This document shows, in pieces, positions 1-5,586 of a DNA stretch of 5,586 bases; position 1 is the stretch's first letter, and the number at the start of each line of letters is the position of its first letter. Under the pieces are notes generated by a model. That model saw only the letters and a list, made by a program, of their open reading frames with translations. It searched no databases and had not been told where the DNA came from. This stretch comes from an uncultured Lysobacterales bacterium (GTDB lineage: Bacteria > Pseudomonadota > Gammaproteobacteria > Xanthomonadales > Xanthomonadaceae). Made by a program: the position numbers and the translations under genes. The stretch covers positions 1-5,586 of the forward strand of contig CAMPJI010000124.1 in NCBI GenBank assembly GCA_946886865.1. Direction: 5' to 3'.

Positions 1-2096
1 GTGCCGTCGGTCGCGGGCAGGGCCTCGGGCGCGCGCGGCGGGACGGCAGGCACGGGCGCCGGCGCCGTGGGCGGCTGCGTGCGCAGGTAGTCCTGCACCA
101 GTGCGTCGATGGCGGCACGCTCACCCTCGTCGCGGCGGGGCAGTTGCAACTGCGCGTCGCGCATGTAGTCGTAGCGCGGGGCGGTGGCGGCCTGCATCTC
201 GCGGCTGTCGCGGATGATGGTCGGCCGCAGGAACACCATCAGGTTGGTCTTGGCCCTGGAGCGCGACGTGCTGCGGAACAGGCTGCCCAGCAGGGGGATA
301 TCGCCCAGCAACGGCACCTTGTCGACTGACGCCTGCTCGTTCTGGTCCAGCAGGCCGCCCAGCACCACGATGGCGCCGTCGTCCACCAGCACGCGGGTCT
401 CGATCTCGCGCGTGTTGAATATCAGCTCGTCGCTGCGCGTGCTGACCGAGCCGGCGACCGAGGACACCTCCTGCCGCAGCTGCAGGGTGATGCCGCCGCC
501 GGCGTTGATCTGCGGCGTGACCTCCAGTTGGATGCCGACATTCTTGCGTTCGATGGTGCGGAACGGGTTGGTGTTGCCGTCGCCCAGCACCTCGCCGGTG
601 GTGATCGGCACTTCCTGGCCGACCAGGATGCGCGCCTCCTCGTTGTCCAGCGTCATGATCGACGGCGTCGACAGCAGGTTGGAGCCGGTGTCGCTGCGCA
701 CGGCGTTGATGATCAGCCCGAACAGCGTGTCGCCCGCCGATCCGGCGATGCCCGCCAGCCCGCCGCTGAGGCCCAGCAGCGACTGCAGCGCGGCCTCGCG
801 TGCGGCTTCGGCGACGTCGGACTCGTCATCGCGGTCCAGCAGCGCGGCGCCGGCCAGTTCGGTGATGCCCGGCGAGCCGTTGCGGAACTGCGACAGTCCA
901 AACGGCACGCCCTTCTCGTTGGCCGCGGCGATCTGCACGCCCAGGTCGCGGGCGGCGGCGTCGGAAATCTCGACGACGATCGCCTCCACCAGCACCTGCT
1001 GGCGACGCACGTCCAGCTGGCCGATGACGTCCATCAGCGTGCGCTGGGTCTCCGGGTCGGCGTTGATGACCAGCGCGTTGGCGCCGGGGTAGCGGACGAT
1101 GGTGGGGCGGCGGCCGCTGCCCGGGCGGGGGCTGATCACCTGCGCCGGCTGCGCACCGGCGGCACCGGCCGCGGCGGCCGAAACGGCCATCGTGGTCGGG
1201 TCCATGCCGCCTGCCGGGTCGGTCGGCGAGGGCGACTGCCCCACCAGCTGCTGCAGCACGGGCAACAGCTCGTCGGCGTCCGCATGCTGCAGCTTGACCA
1301 CGCGCACGTTGCCCTGCTGCTCGGCGCGGCGGTCCAGTTCCAGGATCATCTGCACCACGCGCCCGATCAACGTGGCATCGCCGCGCACCACGATCGAGTT
1401 GCTGCTCTCCACCGGCAGCACCGACAGCGCGCCGCTGGCACCGTCCGCACCCTGCATGCCGAACAGCTGGTTGACGGTGGCGGCGATCTCGGCGGCCGAG
1501 CTGTTACGCAGCGTGACGGTATCGACGGTCGCGCGGTCGGTGTCGATCTGCGCGACCAGCCGGCGCAGCCTTCGCAGGTTGTCGGCATAGTCGGCCACCA
1601 GCAGGCTGTTGCCCTGTGGCAGCGCCATCACCATGCCGCCGCGGCCCACCAGCGGCTTGAGCGTTTCGGCCGCCACACGGGCATCCACCTGCGACAGCGG
1701 GAACACCTCGGTCGCGAAGCCCAACGCCGAGCCGCCGGCCGAGCCGGGTTGCTGCGCAGCGGTGTCGTCGGGCACGACGCGGTAGGCGCCGGCGCCGGTG
1801 GGCACCGCGACCAGCCCGTTGGCGCGCAGGATCGCCAGCAGCACGCCGATCAATTCGGATTCGGTCATCGGCTGGTCGCGCGAAAAGCTCACCGTGCCCT
1901 GCACCCGGGGATCGACGATGAACGTCGTGCCGGTGGCACGCGCGACATCCTGGATGAACGCGCGGATGTCGGCGTCGCGCACGTCCATCGCGGCCACGCC
2001 GTTGGAGGCGTCGGCCGGGACCTGCGCATTGGCGGGCAGCGCCAGCGACACGCACAGCAACAGGACGAGGAGGGTTCGGGAAAGCGAGGGCTTCAA
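1..2096 (-). CDS. gspD: Type II secretion system secretin GspD (3' end beyond window)
   Basis: GspD forms the multimeric outer-membrane channel through which a T2SS releases folded exoproteins. The reading frame is open from a TTG at 2096 to the left edge: 698 residues with no stop, so only a short C-terminal part is missing (the family usually has about 650-780). Residues 1-24 look like a signal peptide ending ANA. Approximate domains: N0 33-110, N1 128-188, N2 190-256, N3 262-362 containing an Ala/Gly/Pro-rich loop (287-330), and the secretin core 366-628. Clear secretin signatures are TPSIMTLDN (477-485), the gate motif VPITTG (496-501), the EVSSVAG stretch (543-549) and PLLGDIPLLGSLFR (595-608). 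RYDYMRDAQ (641-649) and the helical stretch after it resemble the pilotin-binding S domain, and a Pro/Ala tail begins near 674. TTG is chosen because it gives a complete signal peptide and overlaps the gspC stop by 4 nt. The next ATG (residue 37) would remove the signal peptide and the start of N0. The family call is very secure; the T2SS subtype is less so. Confidence 0.96.
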   Translation of the reverse strand, partial: MKPSLSRTLLVLLLCVSLALPANAQVPADASNGVAAMDVRDADIRAFIQDVARATGTTFIVDPRVQGTVSFSRDQPMTESELIGVLLAILRANGLVAVPTGAGAYRVVPDDTAAQQPGSAGGSALGFATEVFPLSQVDARVAAETLKPLVGRGGMVMALPQGNSLLVADYADNLRRLRRLVAQIDTDRATVDTVTLRNSSAAEIAATVNQLFGMQGADGASGALSVLPVESSNSIVVRGDATLIGRVVQMILELDRRAEQQGNVRVVKLQHADADELLPVLQQLVGQSPSPTDPAGGMDPTTMAVSAAAAGAAGAQPAQVISPRPGSGRRPTIVRYPGANALVINADPETQRTLMDVIGQLDVRRQQVLVEAIVVEISDAAARDLGVQIAAANEKGVPFGLSQFRNGSPGITELAGAALLDRDDESDVAEAAREAALQSLLGLSGGLAGIAGSAGDTLFGLIINAVRSDTGSNLLSTPSIMTLDNEEARILVGQEVPITTGEVLGDGNTNPFRTIERKNVGIQLEVTPQINAGGGITLQLRQEVSSVAGSVSTRSDELIFNTREIETRVLVDDGAIVVLGGLLDQNEQASVDKVPLLGDIPLLGSLFRSTSRSRAKTNLMVFLRPTIIRDSREMQAATAPRYDYMRDAQLQLPRRDEGERAAIDALVQDYLRTQPPTAPAPVPAVPPRAPEALPATDG
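2025..2096 (-). other. Predicted signal peptide of GspD
   Basis: The first 24 codons give MKPSLSRT, a hydrophobic core LLVLLLCVSLAL and PANA before Gln25, which is a good signal peptidase I site (Ala-Asn-Ala). Cys15 sits inside the hydrophobic core and is preceded by Leu-Leu-Leu, which is not a normal lipobox, so a lipoprotein form is unlikely. The signal peptide is the main support for the TTG start. Confidence 0.8.
2093..2096 (-). other. 4-nt gspC/gspD overlap (TTGA), likely translational coupling
   Basis: On the minus strand the gspC stop TGA (2095-2093) lies inside TTGA, and the TTG (2096-2094) starts gspD. No good Shine-Dalgarno sequence precedes this TTG; the nearest purine run, GGA, ends about 10 nt upstream. 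Translation of gspD therefore probably depends on ribosomes finishing gspC, which would tie the amounts of the two partner proteins together. The overlap is seen directly; the coupling is inferred. Confidence 0.75.
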
Positions 2097-2908
2097 GGCG
2101 TGGGCGTCCGCAGGGTCAGGGTCCGGGTGGTGCCGTCGCGCAGCACCGTGATCTCGACGGCGTCGCGGCCGGCGAGGTCGGATTCGAGTTCGCCCAAGCG
2201 CTCGGGCGTCAGCGTGTTGCCGTTGATCGCGACCACGACATCGCCGGCGCGCAGGCCGGCCTGGCGCACCAGTGCGTCGTCGCCGCGCGGGATCAGGGTG
2301 TAGCCGTCGACGCGGCCGTCGATCATGCGCGGGCGCAGGCCGGCCTGTTGCAGCAGGGCGGCCGGGTCGACCGTGGGCGCCGCATCCGCAGTCCCACCCG
2401 CGACACGTGCACTGGGGAGCTGGCTGGTCGGTACAAGGGCGGGCGAGGAGGCCGGCCGCGCCTGCAGTGCCAGCCGCTGCGGCCGGCCACCGATGTCGAG
2501 CACCGCGCCGCCGGCATCCACGGCGTGCAGGCGAACGCCCGGTGCCACGTCCTGGCCGATGCGCCACGAGCCCTGCCGTCCGTCCTTGCCGGCCAGAATG
2601 GCCGAGCCGCCGCCGACATTGACCCCGAACAGCGTGAAGTCGCCGCCGGCGTCCGCCGATGCCGTCGCCGGCGTCGCTGCCGGGAAGAAGGGGTCGCGCG
2701 AGATCGTCATGGCCGGCACGGGTGCCGGTGCCGCGACATCCGGCGGCGATCCGCCGAACGGTCCCAGCGGGGCCAGCACCAGCCACGCCAGGCGGGCCGC
2801 CTGCACGCCCAGCACCAGCACGATGGCGAGCTCGATGCCACGGCGCAGGGCGGCGCCATCGGGCCGCCAGGTCAGTGCATCAGGGCGTGGGAGGGAAAGC
2901 ATCGGCAC
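2093..2908 (-). CDS. gspC: Type II secretion system protein GspC (HR and PDZ domains)
   Basis: GspC is a bitopic inner-membrane protein that links the cytoplasmic-membrane platform of the T2SS to the secretin. The 271-residue product has a short cytoplasmic N-terminus, one membrane segment at about 25-48 (IELAIVLVLGVQ followed by ARLAWLVLAPLG), a Pro/Ala linker, an HR domain at about 88-150 starting DFTLFGVNVGG, a second Pro/Ala linker (151-182) and a C-terminal PDZ domain at about 186-268. The PDZ domain shows GYTLIPRGDD, QAGLRAGDVVVAINGN and an EITVLRDG strand. The family binds N0 of GspD through HR and helps select substrates through PDZ. The length is typical (about 270-310). The start is GTG 2908, since a GGAAA lies 5 nt before it. 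ATG 2902, two codons in, is possible but more poorly spaced. gspC is followed by gspD with a 4-nt overlap. It appears to be the first gene of its operon, because a terminator and a regulatory gap separate it from the gene upstream. Confidence 0.94.
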   Translation of the reverse strand: MPMLSLPRPDALTWRPDGAALRRGIELAIVLVLGVQAARLAWLVLAPLGPFGGSPPDVAAPAPVPAMTISRDPFFPAATPATASADAGGDFTLFGVNVGGGSAILAGKDGRQGSWRIGQDVAPGVRLHAVDAGGAVLDIGGRPQRLALQARPASSPALVPTSQLPSARVAGGTADAAPTVDPAALLQQAGLRPRMIDGRVDGYTLIPRGDDALVRQAGLRAGDVVVAINGNTLTPERLGELESDLAGRDAVEITVLRDGTTRTLTLRTPTP

Positions 2909-2913
2909 GGGGA

Positions 2914-2918
2914 TTTCC
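2914..2918 (-). promoter_or_regulatory. Ribosome-binding site of gspC
   Basis: On the minus strand GGAAA (2918-2914) lies 5 nt before GTG 2908 and 11 nt before ATG 2902. The spacing favours the GTG as the start codon. The match to the anti-Shine-Dalgarno sequence is modest. Confidence 0.5.
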
Positions 2919-2955
2919 GCGGGGCGAACCAGGTCAGCCGGAACGCGGAAAGGGT

Positions 2956-2973
2956 GCGACAGCTATGTGACAG
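2956..2973 (-). promoter_or_regulatory. Candidate Pho box (PhoB-binding site) upstream of gspC
   Basis: The minus strand reads CTGTCAC-ATAG-CTGTCGC: two 7-bp repeats with a 4-bp spacer, an 11-bp period. The PhoB consensus is CTGTCAT, an A/T-rich 4-mer, then CTGTCAY. The main departures are a G ending the spacer and a G at position 6 of the second repeat. PhoB replaces the -35 contact, and in the classical phoA promoter the -10 begins 10 bp beyond the box. Here that falls at 2945-2940 (CGTTCC), which is a poor -10, and would place the start site near 2933, about 25 nt before gspC. The orientation and distance fit activation of gspC. The weak points are the absent -10 and the lack of a genome-wide comparison. 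A Clp/CRP half-site (TGTGA) on the other strand is an alternative reading. Confidence 0.55.
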
Positions 2974-2994
2974 CTTGACGGCAACTGCCACATA
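2964..2994. repeat. Imperfect inverted repeat (12-nt arms, 7-nt loop) upstream of gspC
   Basis: On the plus strand the arms are TATGTGACAGCT (2964-2975) and AACTGCCACATA (2983-2994), with loop TGACGGC. They match at 10 of 12 positions. Read as minus-strand RNA, the two mismatches become G-U pairs, so all 12 positions pair; on the plus strand they would be A-C mismatches. The right-hand part overlaps the candidate Pho box in the minus-strand sense. It could be a dimeric operator, an RNA hairpin if transcription starts further upstream, or a chance by-product of the repeated CTGTC motif. Confidence 0.5.
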
Positions 2995-3018
2995 ACCTTC
3001 ATGCGACGGACATGCAAA

Positions 3019-3045
3019 GCGGCCGCCCCGTTGCAGGGCGGCCGC
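3019..3045 (-). terminator. Probable intrinsic terminator of the TonB-dependent receptor gene
   Basis: A perfect 10-bp GC-only stem (GCGGCCGCCC at 3019-3028 pairing with GGGCGGCCGC at 3036-3045) encloses a 7-nt loop (3029-3035). It begins 7 nt after the receptor's stop codon. On the minus strand it is followed by only three T residues, so the U-tract is weak, as is common in high-G+C genomes. It probably separates the receptor transcript from the gsp operon, though some read-through is possible. Confidence 0.7.
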
Positions 3046-3052
3046 GTGGGCG

Positions 3053-5586
3053 TCAGAACGACGCCGACAGACTCACGTCGTAGGACACGCCGGGCGAGTA
3101 GCGCAGGACATCGACGCGGTTGCCGCCACGCTCCTGGTACTCCTGGTAATCGGTGTCGAGCAGGTTGCGGGCCGAGAAGCCGAGCGTCATGTCGGTGCCG
3201 CCCAGGGTGAAGCCCTTGCGCAGGACGAAGTCCAGGCTGGTGCCCGGCTCGTCGATGTAGTCGGGCTGGCCCGGGCGGCCGCGGGCGGAGATGCGCTCGC
3301 TGACGTAGTTGGCGATCAGCGTGGCCTGCGTGCGCGTGGCCTCGTCCTCGATGCCCAGCTGCAGGTTGGCGATGTGGTCGGACTGGCCCTGCAGCGTGCT
3401 GCCGTCGCGCACGAACAGGGTGGCGTCGACCGGTGCCGGGAACCCGTACGGCCGCACCGTGTCGCCGGCGTCGGCGTTCACTTCCGACTGCGACCAGGTG
3501 TAGTTGCTCGCGACGTACAGGCGGCTGTCGCCCCACCAGGCCGCGTCGATGGCCGGGTCGAAGTACTTCTTGAACTCGATCTCCGCGCCGTACACCGTCG
3601 CCTCCGGTGCATTGAGGAAGCTCTGGAACGTGGTGCCGCCGGCGAAGTTCACGTTGGACTCGATCGGGTTGTCGATCTGCTTGTAGAACCCGCCCACGGT
3701 GAAGTACTCGCCGGCACCGAAGAACCACTCGTAGCGCGCGTCCAGGTTCACCAGTTCGCTGTCGACCAGGTAGGGGTTGCCGTAGAACAGGCGGTCCGAG
3801 TCCGGGTCCTGGTACTGCTGCGGCGCCAGCTCGCGGAACTGCGGCCGGGCGATGGTCTTGGACGCGCCGAAGCGAATCTGCTGGTTGTCGGCGAAGTTCC
3901 AGGTGAGCGTGGCCGCCGGCAGCAGGTAGTCGTTGACCAGCGGGTCCGCGCTGTCCTGGCGGACGCCGGTGAAGACGTCGTACGGCTCGATGGCCTGGGT
4001 GGCGTCCTCGTAGCGCACGCCCGCGGTGGCGCGCAGGGTCGGGGTGATCTCGCCCTCGGCTTGCAGGTACGCGCCCTTGACCTTCAGCGTGGCGTCGTAG
4101 GCCGCGGCGCCGAAGCTGCCGGTGGTTTCGCGCAGGCGCAGCAGGTCCTGGCTGAGGTTGAAGTCCGACAGCAGGTAGTCGACGCGCTGGTAGCGGTTGT
4201 AGAACGGCAACGCGCCGTCCAGAGCGAGGAAGCGGAACTCGCGCGACTCCGCCGTGCGGTCGTTGTCCAGGTACGACAGGCCGCCGGCCACGGTCACGTC
4301 GCGGTCGATCGGCAGGCGCCAGGTGACGTCGACACCGCCGCTGGCGAGGTCGTCCTCGACGAAGCTGAAACGTGTGTAGTTCTGCACGCGCGAGCCGTCG
4401 TGCGACCAGTAGCCGTCGACCAGCTCGTAGCGGATGCCCTTCTCGTACGGCGCATCGCGGTTGGCCTCGGCGACCGAGCCGCGCCACTCGACGGTGACGT
4501 CGTCGTACTCGCCGAACTTGTGGGAGCCGCTGATCTGGTGGTTGACCAGCTCGCGTTCGATCCACTCGGTGGTGTCGTCGCGCGCGGTGAAGCCGGCCAG
4601 GTTGTCCAGGCCGGCGCGGCTCTTGGCTTCCTTGATCGTGTCGTGCACGTACAGGGTCACCAGGCCCAGGCGGTGGCGGTCGGTCTCGAAGCCGGTGCCG
4701 AGCAGTACGTTGACGGTGGCGTTATTTTGCGTGGCGAGGAAGTCGAAGTCGCGGTCGAACTCGACCGAGTCGCCGACGAAGAAGCCGTCCTGCTCGGTGC
4801 CGAAGCGCGTGCGCCATTCGTTCTCGAACCCGGCCACGGCGACGAAGCCCAGCCGGCCCGCGCCCATGTCGGCCGAGTAGCCGGCGCTGCCGCCGAAGCT
4901 GGCATCCGGGTCGATGCTGTCCTTCTCCTGCAGCACGTTGAGGTTGGCGTTGCCGAAGCTGCGGCCGATGCGGCGCAGGTCCTCGCGGCTGAAGGCGCCC
5001 AGGTCCACGCGCTGGCCGGTGGCCACGGCGTCCTGCAGCTCGCGCGGCGGCTTGCGGGTGCCGTCGTCGTAGCCCCAGTAGTCGGTGTCCGAGCCGTAGT
5101 AGGTCAGGCCCTTCTCGCCGGTGGTGACGCTGTTGCCGCCCATCCCGATGGACAGGTTGAGGAACGGCTCGTCCGGCACGGCCAGCGACTGCAGGTCGAT
5201 GACGCCGCCGCCGAATTCGCCGGGATACTTGACGGAGTAGGTCTTCTGCACGGTGACGCTGTCGAGCACCTCGCTCGGGAACAGGTCCAACGGCACCACG
5301 CGCTGCAGCGGTTCGGGGCTGGGCAGCGGCGAGCCGTTGAGCAGCGCCGAGGAGTAACGCTCGCCCAGGCCGCGCACGAACACGAACTTGTCGCGCACCA
5401 GGCTCAGGCCGGTGACGCGGGTGAGCGCCGCGGCGGCATCGCTGTCGCCGGTGCGCTCGAAATCCTCACGGGTGACGAACGAGGCGACCTCGGAGGTCTG
5501 CAGCATCGGTTCGGGGATGTATTCGCTGCGCACTTCGACCGCGTCCAGCTGGGTCGCGGTGGTGTCGGCGGTGGTGGGTGCCGGGG
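3053..5586 (-). CDS. TonB-dependent outer-membrane receptor (5' end beyond window)
   Basis: This is a gated outer-membrane beta-barrel that imports a specific ligand using energy passed from TonB-ExbB-ExbD. The frame is open from the right edge to TGA at 3055-3053: 843 residues are present, without the signal peptide and start. Counting from the first full codon (5584), LDAVEV (13-18) looks like the TonB-box region. The plug follows at about 30-145, with the VRGLGERYSSALLNG block (70-84), VVPLDLFPSEVLDSVTVQK (96-114) and EFGGGVIDLQS (123-133). The rest is a barrel of alternating aromatic strands that ends ARNLLDTDY, then RYSPGVSYDVSLSASF, with the C-terminal Phe expected for BamA-dependent assembly. 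The first start codon inside the window (GTG 5533) would lack a signal peptide, so it is not the real start. The ligand cannot be named. The plug style resembles large receptors with an N-terminal carboxypeptidase-regulatory-like domain, but that part is out of view. It lies just upstream of a T2SS operon on the same strand, separated by a terminator. Confidence 0.95.
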   Translation of the reverse strand, partial: PAPTTADTTATQLDAVEVRSEYIPEPMLQTSEVASFVTREDFERTGDSDAAAALTRVTGLSLVRDKFVFVRGLGERYSSALLNGSPLPSPEPLQRVVPLDLFPSEVLDSVTVQKTYSVKYPGEFGGGVIDLQSLAVPDEPFLNLSIGMGGNSVTTGEKGLTYYGSDTDYWGYDDGTRKPPRELQDAVATGQRVDLGAFSREDLRRIGRSFGNANLNVLQEKDSIDPDASFGGSAGYSADMGAGRLGFVAVAGFENEWRTRFGTEQDGFFVGDSVEFDRDFDFLATQNNATVNVLLGTGFETDRHRLGLVTLYVHDTIKEAKSRAGLDNLAGFTARDDTTEWIERELVNHQISGSHKFGEYDDVTVEWRGSVAEANRDAPYEKGIRYELVDGYWSHDGSRVQNYTRFSFVEDDLASGGVDVTWRLPIDRDVTVAGGLSYLDNDRTAESREFRFLALDGALPFYNRYQRVDYLLSDFNLSQDLLRLRETTGSFGAAAYDATLKVKGAYLQAEGEITPTLRATAGVRYEDATQAIEPYDVFTGVRQDSADPLVNDYLLPAATLTWNFADNQQIRFGASKTIARPQFRELAPQQYQDPDSDRLFYGNPYLVDSELVNLDARYEWFFGAGEYFTVGGFYKQIDNPIESNVNFAGGTTFQSFLNAPEATVYGAEIEFKKYFDPAIDAAWWGDSRLYVASNYTWSQSEVNADAGDTVRPYGFPAPVDATLFVRDGSTLQGQSDHIANLQLGIEDEATRTQATLIANYVSERISARGRPGQPDYIDEPGTSLDFVLRKGFTLGGTDMTLGFSARNLLDTDYQEYQERGGNRVDVLRYSPGVSYDVSLSASF
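5531..5548 (-). other. Possible TonB box of the receptor
   Basis: These six codons give LDAVEV, just before the plug and after a Thr/Ala-rich flexible stretch (PTTADTTATQ). Xanthomonad receptors often carry LDAVxV-type segments at this place, which contact TonB in the periplasm. The match is loose, and the residues before it are cut off by the window edge. Confidence 0.35.

Noticed and set aside
184..1092. A 302-codon plus-strand frame rich in Ser, Thr and Arg
   Set aside because: It is antisense to the secretin core of gspD, which shows strong family motifs throughout the same interval.
1504..2055. A 183-codon minus-strand frame and a possible frameshift in gspD
   Set aside because: It is an out-of-frame Arg-rich shadow. 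The gspD frame itself reads without interruption from 2096 to the left edge, so there is no frameshift.
528..2303. A 591-codon open frame on the plus strand
   Set aside because: It lies antisense to gspD and the end of gspC, is rich in His, Gln, Arg and Ala with no recognisable domain, and is the expected mirror of G/C-ending codons. The minus-strand products are clear family members.
2967..2994. A Clp/CRP-type palindrome (TGTGA and TCACA halves)
   Set aside because: The two halves are about 17 bp apart instead of the 6 bp needed for a CRP-family dimer, and one half is TGTGG. A single half-site remains possible.
2325..2995. Several overlapping plus-strand frames of 100-217 codons
   Set aside because: They are antisense to gspC, overlap one another in different frames and show no start-site signals or domains.
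2989..3017. A sigma70-like promoter, TTGCAT then 17 bp then TATGTG, on the minus strand
   Set aside because: Each hexamer matches the consensus at only three of six positions. The Pho box offers a better-spaced explanation for gspC transcription, so it is not listed as a feature.
2934..4565. A 543-codon open frame on the minus strand
   Set aside because: It is an alternative frame of the receptor gene that continues through its stop codon, the terminator and the Pho box. It is Arg/Pro/Ala-rich low-complexity sequence with no domain.

Overview
The window is about 5.6 kb of very G+C-rich DNA in which every supported gene lies on the minus strand. The codon use, the T2SS gene content and the style of the TonB-dependent receptor suggest a gammaproteobacterium of the Xanthomonadaceae/Lysobacteraceae type (Lysobacter, Luteimonas, Pseudoxanthomonas, Xanthomonas or Stenotrophomonas). 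That placement is an inference from protein style, with no search behind it.

Read in the direction of transcription (high to low coordinates), the window holds three genes. From 5586 to 3053 is a TonB-dependent outer-membrane receptor that has lost its 5' end to the window edge. It keeps a plug domain, a whole beta-barrel and a terminal phenylalanine. A strong GC hairpin at 3019-3045 follows its stop codon and probably ends its transcript. The 144-bp gap 2909-3052 then carries a candidate PhoB-binding Pho box (2956-2973), an overlapping inverted repeat (2964-2994) and a ribosome-binding site. Next is gspC (2908-2093), the inner-membrane clamp protein of a type II secretion system (T2SS). It overlaps by 4 nt gspD (2096 to beyond position 1), the outer-membrane secretin, which begins with TTG and runs off the left edge with 698 codons present and no stop.

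GspC and GspD are direct partners: the GspC HR domain binds the periplasmic N0 domain of GspD, and the PDZ domain of GspC takes part in substrate recognition. Here gspC appears to open an operon, with gspE onward expected past the left edge. This C-D-first order is like the Xcs-type T2SS of xanthomonads and unlike the Xps cluster, which starts with E and ends with N(C)-D.

The most interesting signal is the Pho box. Two CTGTC-core repeats lie exactly 11 bp apart in the orientation of gspC, at a distance that would place a transcription start about 25 nt before the gspC start codon. If real, this secretion system is induced by phosphate starvation, and the neighbouring receptor may serve the same nutrient response. 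The window contains no RNA genes, mobile elements or CRISPR arrays that I can see. The long plus-strand frames are mirror images of the real genes.
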